Shown: one piece after another, positions 13,201 through 23,882 of the stretch | How the letters are laid out: each line of letters opens with the position of its first letter | Numbering within the stretch: position 1 is the first letter of the stretch | Assembly (NCBI RefSeq): GCF_009727055.1 | Contig: NC_052359.1 | Span: 62,312,960 to 62,376,959, forward strand | DNA from: Benincasa hispida | Taxonomy: Eukaryota; Streptophyta; Magnoliopsida; Cucurbitales; Cucurbitaceae | Length of the DNA stretch: 64,000 nt | Direction: 5' to 3' | The notes under the pieces: model-generated | Told to the model about the DNA's origin: nothing | The model's input: the letters and a program-made list of their open reading frames with translations, nothing else | Databases searched by the model: none | Position numbers and translations under genes: made by a program

Positions 13201-13497
13201 ACAAAATGTCATACAATACAATATAAGAAAAGAAAGGAAAATGAAATGATCGGCTGGAAGCAAAGACTTGCTTCCAGCAGATGTGCGAAAAGGCTGCCGA
13301 TGGTGCCATGGATGGGCGGAGGAGCTGACTCTCTCGAGATCTAGCTCCAGTCGATAGCTCTAGTCGTCACTCGAAATGAATGAAGGAGGTAAAGAACTCT
13401 CAAGCGTCTTCTCACACATTTTGTTTGGACCACAGGGAAAATCCCCGGATTGCAGGGGTAATCCCCGGACAAGTTGAATTTCTGCTCATCGGCTTCT

Positions 13498-13504
13498 ATT
13501 TATA
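13498..13504 (-). promoter_or_regulatory. TATA box of the reverse-oriented LTR
   Basis: CTCTATAAATAGAAG on the minus strand matches the TATA context CTCTATAAATAGAGC of the sister LTR at 59034. It marks the U3/R junction region. Confidence 0.55.
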
Positions 13505-13532
13505 GAGCTTGGGTCATCGACAACATTAATGT

Positions 13533-13570
13533 CTGTCTCTTATACACATCTAGATGTGTATAAGAGACAG
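13533..13570. other. Nextera mate-pair junction adapter (sequencing artefact), copy 1
   Basis: CTGTCTCTTATACACATCT (13533-13551) is followed directly by AGATGTGTATAAGAGACAG (13552-13570). These are the 19-bp Tn5 mosaic end and its exact reverse complement, the circularisation junction used in Nextera mate-pair libraries. It is not genomic. Frames read through it give the tell-tale peptide VSYTHLDVYKRQ. Confidence 0.97.
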
Positions 13571-13883
13571 ACTCTACACGATGACCGCAATCGCTTGACG
13601 AGCGCAACTCCCATGCGATGGAGGAATACGGCTGATTACCACAACATCCATGCGTTGATCGATGCGTTTGTCTTTGCGATGGAGAGTTTCTCCACATGCG
13701 GTCGTCTATGCGGTGGTCCGATTTCTGCATTTGCATCCACTTCCTGTATTAGCTACAAAAATAGAGCATTGAACACATAATAACGGGTTAGCTGAGATTC
13801 AACATGCTGATCGACGCAAACTCATTTTCTCATGAATTCCTAGCACAATTGCCGCATATTCTGCTTAACAACCTTCATAATTC
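13571..13883. repeat. 313-bp segment, artefactual duplicate copy 1
   Basis: It is the same sequence as 13927-14239, with one difference seen (TTACCACAAC against TTACCCCAAC). Both copies start immediately after an adapter. Together with the adapters this points to one genomic segment assembled twice. Confidence 0.85.
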
Positions 13884-13888
13884 AAAGT

Positions 13889-13926
13889 CTGTCTCTTATA
13901 CACATCTAGATGTGTATAAGAGACAG
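13889..13926. other. Nextera mate-pair junction adapter (sequencing artefact), copy 2
   Basis: The same 38-bp back-to-back mosaic ends as at 13533-13570, 356 bp downstream. Confidence 0.97.
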
Positions 13927-14239
13927 ACTCTACACGATGACCGCAATCGCTTGACGAGCGCAACTCCCATGCGATGGAGGAATACGGCTGATTACCCCAA
14001 CATCCATGCGTTGATCGATGCGTTTGTCTTTGCGATGGAGAGTTTCTCCACATGCGGTCGTCTATGCGGTGGTCCGATTTCTGCATTTGCATCCACTTCC
14101 TGTATTAGCTACAAAAATAGAGCATTGAACACATAATAACGGGTTAGCTGAGATTCAACATGCTGATCGACGCAAACTCATTTTCTCATGAATTCCTAGC
14201 ACAATTGCCGCATATTCTGCTTAACAACCTTCATAATTC
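13927..14239. repeat. 313-bp segment, copy 2
   Basis: It follows adapter copy 2 and runs on into unique LTR sequence at 14240, so this is probably the genuine copy and 13571-13883 the spurious one. Confidence 0.8.
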
Positions 14240-14493
14240 TAAGTAAAAGGCCTAAGATGACATGCATTTTTGTATGTCATCACTTGGACGCTCGATGATC
14301 GAGGGTATACGAGAAGAAAAGGTTCTTCAAGGGTATGTTCACTCGATCCCTTTGTTTTTAGTCCTTGAAGCATGTTGTAGATTACTTGATGCATAACTGT
14401 TGTTGTTTTGGTTGTAAATGTCTCGTTCTTTCACAATGGGATTTGGAACAATCTGTTTCCACTCATTGGTTCTCTTTGTTAAGAGTTCCTTCA

Positions 14494-14730
14494 CCCTATA
14501 TACCAAAACAATAAGCACTCAGTCTTTCTTGAATCCCATCTAGAGAGAGATCCCACTAAGGACATTCGGAGTTTTGTTTGAGGAAGACTATAGTCATCTT
14601 AAGGCCATCGTCATTTTGAAGCTATTATCAATCACAATGGAATCGGGTTTATTATTTATTCTTGAAAATTTAGTATGAATGATCCTAGGGTTAAATTTAT
14701 CCAATATAGATTTAAATATTTATGCTATTA
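14494..14730 (+). repeat. 3' LTR of the copia element, right part
   Basis: It resumes the match to the 5' LTR (ACCAAAACAATAAGCACTCA and onward) and ends TTTATGCTATTA at 14730, where the terminal CA has become TA. The duplication GTGGA follows. Confidence 0.9.
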
Positions 14731-15029
14731 GTGGAGTTTTTTGAATTTGGTGTTGCTTCCCTTCTACTAGTTTATTTTTTGAGTTTCTTCCCTTTTACTG
14801 ATGTATTTTTTTAACATAAAGTATTTATAAGTATACTCTTATCTTGAATCTTAAATACTTGTTTAATGTTAACACATCGTAATTGTAGTTTTTTTTAATA
14901 TATTTCAATCAAATGTCACTTTAAAAGATCACGATTTTATGTGGGGGCATGTGGGACAACAACAAACGATATAAAGAATTTAATATTGCTTGTTTGCATG
15001 TTTCAGTTGATTCCAATTTTTGATAGTTC

Positions 15030-17224
15030 ACTGAGGTTATTGCTTGCAAGTTACATATTCGGGGTAATCAAGTTATTTTGGGTTTAACTATGTATAGCTC
15101 TAGATTAAGTCAATTGAATATGATTAGGATTTTAGAAGACAATGATGTTTTCTGGTGTCTTTCTATTATTGCTAGAAATATGTCTGATGATATTGCATAG
15201 TGGTGGACTGGGTTGAGGTTGACAATGATATGGATTCAATTACTGTGTCTATGCATGACAATGATAGTCATGTACTTAATAGCTCTAGTAATAGTAAAAT
15301 GGAGTGTAGGTTTGTTGATTTGGTTAATGTTGATGCCATGTCAGAAGATGTTGTATTTAAAGAAGGTTATGTATTTCATAGCAAGATTCAACCGAAGAAA
15401 TTAATATACGTTTTTTCCTTGAAAGTTAATTTTTAATTGAAAACTGTGAAATCTAGTCTAATGCAATTAGTAATGAGGTGTAAAGAGAATAGATGCAATT
15501 AGTTTAGTTGGTCATCACTGGTTTCTAAGGGTCAGGTGTGGATTATTCATAAATTTTTTGACAAACGCGTATGTTCAATAGATGTTGTCAAAAGTGGTCA
15601 TAGGCAAGCAACTTCAATCATTATGAGTAAGTGTGTTAAATTTATTTTAAAAACAAATGATAAGATCTGATGTCGTCCAGTTGAAATCATTGCCTACATG
15701 AGAAGGAAACGTGAAGTTAGCATTAGCTACAACAAAGTTTGGAGAGGGTGTAAAATTGCATTAAGATTGATATGGGGGTTAGCAGAGGATTCGTATGCTC
15801 TGATCCCCACTCTTTTAGCTGCTTTGATTGAAAAAAAATTCAGGTATAAAACTACTTTTTAATATAAATTTTCATTGTATTTTTTTTTAAATTACTAAGT
15901 CTTTACTTGGGACTTATACTAATTATTAATTTTCTTAGGGACGTATACAACACAAGAAGTGGATGACGATTGTAGGTTTAAATACTTTTTCATGGCTCTA
16001 TCTGCCTGTATTAATGCATGGAAACATTGTTTACCTATCATTTCTGTTTATGGTGCACATCTAAAGATTAAGTACTTTAGCAATGTACTTTCTACATGCA
16101 CCCTGGATGAGAATTTGCAAATTGTCCCTCTTGCATTTTCTATAGTTGATTCAGAGAATGATCGCTCATAGGGGTGGTTCTTTCGCAATTTGAAGGTTAT
16201 TTTTGGTGAGCCGGATGATCTCATTATAGTATCTAATAAACATCCTAGCATAACTAAAGCATTTGAAGTGTGTATGTTGCTGCTGAGCATGGCTTATGTG
16301 TATACCATCTACTCAAAATCTTTAAGGATGGGCATAAGTTGAAATTGCTAGACCAATCATTTGATTTGTGTGCAAGGGTGTACACAGTGACAGAGTTTGA
16401 ATTTTACATGAGGCAATTGGAAGGAATAGTTCTGTTTATTAGGACTGAGTTAGAAGAGGTTGGACTTTCTAGGTAGGTGATGGCATTCTTTACTAGGAAG
16501 AGGTATGGTTTGATGACGATCAATATTTCTGATAGCATAAATTCAAATTTAAGAACTTCTCGAGAGCTTCCTATCATCCCCCTCCTTGAGTTCGTGCATT
16601 CGTTGATACAAAGATGGTTCTAAACGTCGTACATTTTATAGCTTCTAACGGGCCGATTTATCTCCTTGGGCTAAAGGTGTTATTAGATCAGCATCGATTG
16701 AGAGTCGCATAATAGACATTTGTTATCTTGTGAGTACTATGTGGTTGTTCTTATTAACAATTATCTTGTATGTGTAACTAATGTTGTGTGTGTTATTTTT
16801 ACAGTTGTATCCTATAAATGAGTATGAATTCGAGGTTCATGATCAAAAAAAATATTTTCAAGTCGACATTCTTCATCGAACATGCACATCGAACATGGAC
16901 ATGTTCCCTTGCTCTCATGCATGTGTTGCCTTATGTTGTAGGAACCTTGACTTGTAGTTGTATGTGCACATGAATTTTATCGGATTTCTAAATTATACCA
17001 AGTTTATAGTTTGAGTGTGTACCCTATTGATGGTGTTGATCAGCTCATTTCAACAAATTCTCTAGATGAAGATGGTATTCTCCCACCCAATTCCAAATGA
17101 TCGGCTGGAAGACCTAAGAAAAAGAGGTTGTTAACTTGCAGGGAGAAAGCATCAAGAAACATGTGGACATTGTGACTTGAAAGGTCATAATTCTAGAACA
17201 TGCAAAAATCCACTTTCTAGTTAG
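15030..17224 (+). pseudogene. MULE-1 transposase (MuDR type), catalytically dead
   Basis: Domains follow the MuDR transposase order. An N-terminal PB1-like region lies at about 15030-15200. A DNA-binding region has HRQATSIIMSKCVKF (about 15600) and VSISYNKVWRG. An intron lies at about 15844-15938. The MULE catalytic domain starts DDDCRFKYFFMALSACINAW (15962). Then come a SWIM-type finger remnant (FPCSHACVALCC, about 16900) and a C-terminal zinc knuckle CGHCDLKGHNSRTC (about 17160-17205) before a TAG at 17222. All three catalytic acids are replaced: Asp to Tyr at 16049-16051 (SVYGAHLK), Asp to Asn at 16235-16237 (VSNKH), Glu to Asp at 16531-16533 (ISDSIN). There are several stops and frameshifts, including one in an A-run at about 15835 and one before the knuckle. 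Confidence 0.85.
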
Positions 17225-17514
17225 CTGAGCTTGTCATTTTCAACAATGCAAGTTTATGTTTCATGCTCGGGTTTTTTTTAAAAAAATATATTTGGTTTAT
17301 GTCCAATAGATTCTTCTATTTTTATTTATTAGATGATTAATATTTTAGTTTTCATTGGTTTATTTATACTTTTATCTTATTGACGATTACTAAGTAATAT
17401 CTTGTATGAATGATTTTGGTATTTTGTTCTTCACATGATTTCTAACAACATTTTAGTTTTCATGTGAGGGTTTTTTTTTTATGTTAAATAGATAATTTTA
17501 TCTTATTAATGGGC

Positions 17515-18275
17515 ATGGTTATGGTTGTTTTAGTTGACATTGTAACTCGATCCCAATTCATAAGAAATAACGTGTATCATCTTTTTTTTTTCTTTTGTCA
17601 AATAGATTATGGCAAATGTCCAGTTTAAAACATTGGTTATGTTAATAACATTTACATATAAGTTGTATATGTTGCATCAGTTGAAGCATGGGGGAGCAAT
17701 TACATGGTATCTACTATTTTTGTGTTCTTCTCTAGTAGGTAATAGAAACTTTTCTAGGTCTGGTTGTGGTTGATTCATTAGGCATTGTAATTCAATCCTG
17801 ATTCATAAGAAATAATATGTATCATCTATGTTTTTTCTTCTTTTGTTAAATAGTCTCTGTCAAATTTCAAGTTTAAAACATTGGTTATGTTAATAATATT
17901 TACATATAAGTTGTATATGTTTCATCACAGTTGAAGTGTGGGGAACAATTATATGGTATCTACTATTTTTGTATTCTTCTCTAGTAGGTAGTAGAAACTT
18001 TTTTTAGGTTTAGTTATGGTTGGTTCAATTGGCATTGTAACTCGATCCTGATTCATAAGAAATAACATGTATCATATATGTTTTTTTTTTTTTTTTTTTT
18101 GTTTCTTTTGCCAAATAGTTTTGGCAAATGTCCAGTTTAAAATATTTGTTACGTTTATAACATTTACATATAAGTTGTATATGTTGCATCACAGTTGGAG
18201 CGTGGGAAACAATTTCATGGTGACTACTATTTTTGTGTTCTTCTCTTGTAGGTAGTAGAAAAATTTTTAGGTCTA
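17515..18275. repeat. Three-copy tandem repeat, unit about 245-250 bp
   Basis: Aligned copies have CATTGTAA anchors at 17538, 17783 and 18033. Each contains TTACATATAAGTTGTATATG and ends TTCTCT(A/T)GTAGGTA(A/G)TAGAAA. The copies differ by scattered substitutions and T-run length. They lie just 3' of the MULE-1 transposase, between the two genes of the element. Frames in this interval are chance. Confidence 0.8.
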
Positions 18276-18770
18276 GACGTATTATGTAATGATTTTCAAT
18301 ATCCAATAATCTATTTAAAATGTGTAAAAGCAACTATTATTTCGCCCTAGGTAAATTTAAGAACACCAAAATTAATTTTTATACAATAATATGTTGTAGT
18401 TTTCTAATAAATAAGATTACGGTGTGTATAAATAGGTTATATCTTACCAATGAATTAGTACTTTTATTAACCGTTGTGTATGTAGGTGCATGTTTCTGTA
18501 GGGGTTTCACATTGTTAGAGTTGTTGAGTTATTATAGTTATAGTATATAACTCAGGATGGTTTACTTGTATATAGTACTTTAACAGTAGCCTTTCCTTTT
18601 AAGCTATAATTAAATTCCTCATACACTTTTCTTTCATCAATTGAACAAATTAAATTATTTGTTACATCATCATACTCGTCCAGATAAGCATGTTACTAAA
18701 ATAGTACAATCATTTTTAACTACCTGTATAGATTATTAAATAGTTGTAGGTAAGTATTCATAACTTTTTG
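18276..18770. other. Spacer inside MULE-1, no gene recognised
   Basis: AT-rich sequence between the tandem repeat and the 3' end of the minus-strand DUF1985 gene. Nothing else can be supported. Confidence 0.4.
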
Positions 18771-21660
18771 GATCCCTCATCCTTTTGCTTTTGCCCCCTT
18801 ACCGCTCATTTTCAAGAGTGTTATTCTGTTCTATCACTTTGGTGTTTGATCCAATCATTTCATGAGAGGGGTTTGCTTTGTGTGCTTGGTCATCATCATC
18901 TTTTTCGTCTTTTCAAAATCGTATCTGTTGGTCATTTGTTTCTCCACCATTAATTTCTTTTTCTTTTTCATTTTCTTCTTTCTCTTTCTCCAATTCATCC
19001 AACTCCCTAGTGAAGTCAGTTATCTCCTGTTTGATCCAAAATATATAGGAAATTTCAGGTAGCAGCAAACAAGATGTATAAAAAAATATACTAAGTACAT
19101 TGTATTTAAGAAATATACTTTGAACACTTCAAATCTATTTCCTTCATTGTTACCATCGTGGGCAAGTCAATCGATTTGGACATTTGAGACCATTAAATTC
19201 TTCAAGTTTGTCACTATTTGGTTTAGGACTTCCACAATCTCCTCCATGTGCTCTGCCAGTTCAAGTTGATTTTTTTTTAATCTCGATTTGTGATTCTTCA
19301 ATGGACTCCCACTTCTCCTTCATAAACCTTTGATCATATAAAGATGTGATATCCCTTCCTACTATGATTTCATCTATGCCATGTACTACACTTCTATTTT
19401 CCAACTCCTTTCAAATTGTCGTCTTATTTCCTCTTCTTTAGCTATGAATGGTTTACACTACGACATACTGATTTCTTCCTCAATAGCCAATAAGGGACAA
19501 ATTTCCAACTACAGTATTAAAAACAAATGGAAATTTATCAATAATATTTTTGTAGTTATGTATACAGTATCAATTCAAGATTGTTATTCCTCATGTGAAT
19601 CAGACACCTTCTTCTTTAGGTCCTTCCATTTTGGTTTTGCATTGAAAGTCCTGCTTATGATCCTTGGGATCCGGTGGTTCATTTTTCTTACAAAGAAATT
19701 CTTTAGAGAACTTAGAGCTGAGATTACCTTATATGCCCATGCTAGCGAGGGAACACAAACTTCCCCATTGATATCCCAGTGGCTCCTCTACTATGTAATG
19801 CTTTTTGGACATAGTCCACTAAAAGGTTAAATGTAAGTCTACCCCATGGGTAACTGTTAAACAAGTTTTCATCATCCACCCTAATAACGTGTTTTATGTC
19901 TACATGTACAATATCTTGACTAGGCAAGAGGAAACTTTCTAGGAAATATAGTTGGGCTATCTTTAACATATCATCATCATCGGTCTTTTTGTTTACATTG
20001 AATGCCATATTTAGATGTCTCCTAAATGCAGACTTCTCTCTTTCAAAATAGACATTCTTGATATGGTGATTACCCTGTATTTGGTCTACATCTATGTTTG
20101 GTATAGGTCTATAGTTTAATCCTATAACTATGCAAATTCTCACCGACCAAATCGCAAGTCTTTTCCTCCTATTAGAAACTTGAGCTCATCTGGGGACTAA
20201 GGTTTACATTGCTTTTGAATTAAGTGTAATAACAACTGGGAAATCTGGTAAGTAATTGAGAAATCTAAGAAATGGCCGAAACGACACTCTTTGAACCTAG
20301 TTAGCACACTTTCAGGGAGGTTTTTTTTTTCATTTTCTCAATTACTTCCGTTTTAGTCTGGAGAATAATTTTTAAAGGTTGTGTTCTCTTAAACTTCCTC
20401 ATCAAGTATAAATCACCCTATCAGAAAACACAATTGGAAGAATGTAAATAGCATTAACTGTAGTTTGTATGATAAAGTACATGTATTACAATACACACCT
20501 CGCTGTTTTTTGTAGAAGTATTTTCTTCTTCTACTTTTGCCTCGGATTTTTTCTTCCACTTTTCCTTAGTATTTTACAAGTTTAAATAGATGTAGACCAG
20601 GCACATAGAATCTAGAAAAGATAAGCAAAAACATAAGCATAAACATTTACATAGCTAGAACTTGGGAAACATATGCATAAACATACAACTAAATATCATG
20701 GAGTATTTCCAACATAGACAACATAAGTACATGTACATAGTTGCTTCTTTAAAAATAGTATCCATTAAGCATAAGTATACATCATAACAGAAACACAAGC
20801 TTAAAAATAATTAATATACATGAAGCACATATAAAAATTAAGTGGGTAATTGACAACTCAGTTTAAGAAGTAGCATATACAACATAAGCATAAATACATA
20901 ATAATTAAAAACTCAGCTTAGAAAGTAGCATGTACAATGCATTTGTGGATATACCTTTTCTGGTGCACACACAGCTTGGTTGATCTTTTTTCGATTCTCC
21001 TCAACGTCATTGGCAATCTCATCTGTACTTGAGTTGGCACAATCCTTTATCGAGTTTTCTTCTGATTGTTCATGGCTATCAGATTCCTCTTTCCCCTATG
21101 TATACATTTTTTTCACATGCTGCCATCAAACTACTTAATACTACCTTTATCTGTTAATAAAATAGATTGTACATACCTCATTCACTTTAACAGTCGTCTT
21201 CTCTAATAAATCTCTTCTTCTTTTTGTGTTTTGTCTCCCTCTGCATTGGATGAATGTAGTTTTAAAAAAAAAAAAAAAAAAGGACAGTGAAACAAGCACC
21301 CAAAATTTTGTGTAAACTTACCTTGTTCTTCTTTTTTTTTTTTGGGGTGATATTTTCAGTGGTTTCCCCTTTCCTTTTCTTGTCAAGATTTTTCTCTAAC
21401 TTTTCTTTTGGCGAGTCTAACTTCCTAGCCAATTCCCCCTCATGCATTTTTCCAGTTGTCTCTTATAGTATGCATGCAATAGGTCAGTAGGTTAGTTTTC
21501 CAAGTTATATCTTTATAGTGGTATACATATCTCATTGTTACTGTTCAGCGTATATTCTTTGTGGGTTTCATTTTTTTTTTCTAGTTATGTCTGCTGTCCG
21601 TAATCTATCACTCGATCTTGTTCTTGTAGTTGAAGTCACCTTCTTCCTATCCTACAATGT
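18770..21660 (-). pseudogene. MULE-1 second gene: DUF1985-domain protein, decayed
   Basis: Coding pieces lie on the minus strand, opposite to the transposase. From 5' to 3' they are: a Lys/Glu-rich N-terminal part (PKEKLEKNLDKKRKGET, about 21400; GKEESDSHEQSEENS, about 21090-20957); the DUF1985 domain at about 20350-19570 (RFKECRFGHFLDF..., then IAQLYFLESFLLPSQ, SYPWGRLTFNLLVDYVQKAL, LAWAYKVISALSSLKNFF); and an acidic coiled-coil-like tail (ELDELEKEKEENEKEKE, about 18990). One stop precedes SPDELKF near 20192, and a frameshift near 19760 separates the last DUF1985 segment. No Ulp1 protease triad is visible. The function of DUF1985 is unknown, and such genes are known from CUMULE-type and Arabidopsis elements. 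Exon edges are approximate. Confidence 0.65.
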
Positions 21661-23882
21661 AGATTTGTCGAAGTTACATTGTTGTGGTTAAAAAAAGTAA
21701 ATAAAATGTAATCAAGGGTGGAATAAACTACTATTCCAAGATCTTCCTTGTTTCAAAATATTTTTTAAAAAAAAATATTTGTCAAATAGAACCATATATA
21801 TACATGTCGATTTCAAGGTAGCCATATGGCTAATGTGTTAGAATTTCAAGAAAGCAAATGTTGGGAGTTTTGTCTATTAAAATCCCTACCGAGGTTCTTG
21901 GTTAAGTTTTTTGGAAACGGCTTGTGTTAAAGATTCAAGCCACAGAGGAGGTGTGGAGGATCGAATGAGTTATTCCAGTGACAAGATAGGAAAATTTGTA
22001 CCCTCGATTGCGATATGGGGTTTTCTGAAAGTTTGAATGTTAGTATTCCAATAACAAGGAATGTTGGTACTCCGGCAACAAGGGATGAAATGGAGGTTTT
22101 CTGAAGGATTCTATGTTATGGGAGAATGTAATGGAGGTTTTATGAAGCATTCAAAGGTTTCTAAAGATGGAATAGTTGTCTACTTCAGTGTTGCATAGGG
22201 AAGATGAAATGGGATATGTAAGACGAAAGGGTTCTTTCTCCTTGGTATATGTAAAGGTCATGTGGGAAGACGTATTGCAGGTATTAAATGTTTATTTGAT
22301 TTTGATTTTCAATTTTGATTTGATTTTTGTTTTGTGATATATCTTGTAGTTATAGAATGATTTTCGATAATACTATAACAATTAGGGTAAAAAATGGAGA
22401 TATATTTTAGTACTTTCTGCTATCGGTGTAGATGTGGATATTTGAGATTTTTTTTATTCAAAAGATTTTGTTTTTAAACACACAAAAAATATAGGATTTC
22501 ATACGAGGGTATAGTTGTCACTTTTTTAAATACAAAATTATGCTGTTGGAATATTTTGACCATTTTTAAAAATACAAAGTTGTTTAACTAATAAATTTGA
22601 ATTTTTTCAAGAAAGGTTTTTAGCATTATTTTTGGACAAATTTACCTTTTTTTATTATTTTTATGATGGAGAGAGAAAGTGCATTTATTATAGAGAGAGA
22701 AAATGTATTTATTTGTTGAGATTTTTTCATTTATTTAATTTAATTGGAGAGAGAAAATGTATTTAATGAAATTTTATTTTTTATTTACGTTGGTTTTCAC
22801 TTTTTTTTCTTTTTTTACAGATGCATGGCCATTTAAAAATAGGAAATTTGTATTGAATAATACAAGAGGGAAAAGAATGTGATTATATATACCACATTTT
22901 TAATATTTGCTATTATAGCAAACATTGACCGGTCAACCTTTCATTTTTTTCAAAATTCCAAATTTAACTTTCCTTTTTCATGTTCGTCACCTCCTTTGAA
23001 CATTGTCTCGTGACCTTCTTCTTCTTTCATCGTGATTATATCTATCGTCTCCATGAAATCAAATCAATGAAGCTCCGTGATACTTTTTTGCTTTCCTTTT
23101 TGCTGTTCTTTCCTTTTCTTTCACGGTGAAATATCGATGAATCAGTCTCCATGAAATCCCATTCGTGAATCTCCGTGATACTTCGATCAATTCCAATTCG
23201 TGAAGCTTCGTGATACTTCGATCAATACCGATTCGTAAGTTCATTTTTCTTTTTTCAATTTCATCTTTGATTGGGAGTTTTTTTTTTTCTTTTAGCGTTC
23301 GTTCTTGTTTTTTCGATTCTGTTTTTCAATTTTTCCTAAATAGTTTTTGGTCATTTAGTTTTTTCTTTCTCTTTTTTTTTCAAGAACCTAATGTTTTCTT
23401 CAGCTCACTGTGAACATAATGGATTGTGAGTAGAGTTTGTGTGCTTTCATGAAATTTTGCTTTGTTCATTACGTTGATATTTTGAGTTTTGATTGATTAA
23501 TTAAGTTAGGGCTTGCATTCTTCACTGTTTCATTTGATACTGTATATTCTTTCTATAAACATATCAGTGTATTTTGATGTTTGATACTTTTAGGTTTGAC
23601 ATTACAGCTACATTGGCTTTGTGTTTGTCATTGATAATGTCTATCAGTATATTGGAAGATATCAGTGGCTATCATTGATAATATCTATCACTGATAGAAT
23701 GTGTGATTGCTATCATTTTTTATTTGTTCATTAATTTTTATTGATATCCATTGAAAGGCATGCCTAGTTTTAGATTGGTATCAATGATATTGATAGATTT
23801 ATATTTGCTTTTGATAGCTATTAGAACCTATTGATATTGTTATTCAATAGTTTTTGTTTTACTTTTGCAGGAATTTTAAAAC

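Larger units (their letters stand above)
12100..14282 (-). mobile_element. Second nested LTR (ATGCG-rich family), reverse orientation, containing an assembly artefact
   Basis: The interval interrupts the host LTR and is flanked by CTTGGACGC at 12091-12099 and 14283-14291. On the minus strand it starts TGATGACATAC (14282) and carries a TATA box (13504-13498). It is clearly similar to the plus-strand LTR at 58520-60145: for example, minus-strand ATGTAGCAAACAATCGAGAG (around 13040) corresponds to ATGTAGCAAACCACTGAGAG near 59470. The many ATGCG/GCGTT words mark the family. Short frames such as 13135-13344 inside it are not genes. The piece 13533-13926 is corrupted by sequencing adapters, so its length is unreliable. 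Confidence 0.65.
10296..14493 (+). mobile_element. Solo-type long LTR nested in the copia 3' LTR, itself interrupted
   Basis: The sequence from TGGGGTTAAAGCC (10296) to GTTCCTTCA (14493) interrupts the copia LTR and is flanked by CCCTATAT on both sides (10288-10295 and 14494-14501). It has no coding domain. Without the inner insertion it is about 2.0 kb. It is related along much of its length to the LTR at 60305-62060 (shared order of short motifs, for example a CAGGGG(C/T)AAAA block and a GGTATGTTC block near the 3' end) and to the LTR start at 63817. I take it as a solo LTR of an Athila-like Ty3/gypsy family. The 8-bp flank match is longer than the usual 5 bp. Confidence 0.65.
4549..14730 (+). 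mobile_element. Ty1/copia retrotransposon with perfect 5-bp target duplication, carrying nested LTR insertions
   Basis: Both LTRs are present: 4549-4963, and 10055-10295 continuing at 14494-14730. The flanking 5-bp duplication is GTGGA at 4544-4548 and 14731-14735. The primer-binding site and polypurine tract are in the right places. The 3' LTR is cut by a second insertion (10296-14493). The LTRs differ by many substitutions, and the 5' LTR lacks two blocks present in the 3' LTR, so the insertion is old. The element sits in the leader region of MULE-1. Confidence 0.9.
4135..22560 (+). mobile_element. MULE-1: Mutator-like element with transposase and DUF1985 gene, split by nested retrotransposons
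   Basis: The element consists of a left leader (4135-4548), a transposase gene on plus (15030-17224) and a DUF1985 gene on minus (about 18770-21660). The leader is separated from the rest by a copia insertion (4549-14730), whose 5-bp target duplication shows that 4548 and 14736 were once adjacent. The left end reads GGCCAAAATAGGGAATATAGCC. A partly similar inverted sequence, GGTCAAAATATT on the minus strand, lies near 22550, but the true termini and target duplication are not proven. Mutator-like elements with a second gene carrying DUF1985 or a Ulp1-type domain are known from melon (CUMULE) and Arabidopsis. This copy is inactive. Confidence 0.55.

Noticed and set aside
13500..14136. Open frames on both strands containing VSYTHLDVYKRQ
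   Set aside because: They are created by the sequencing adapter. No genuine protein.
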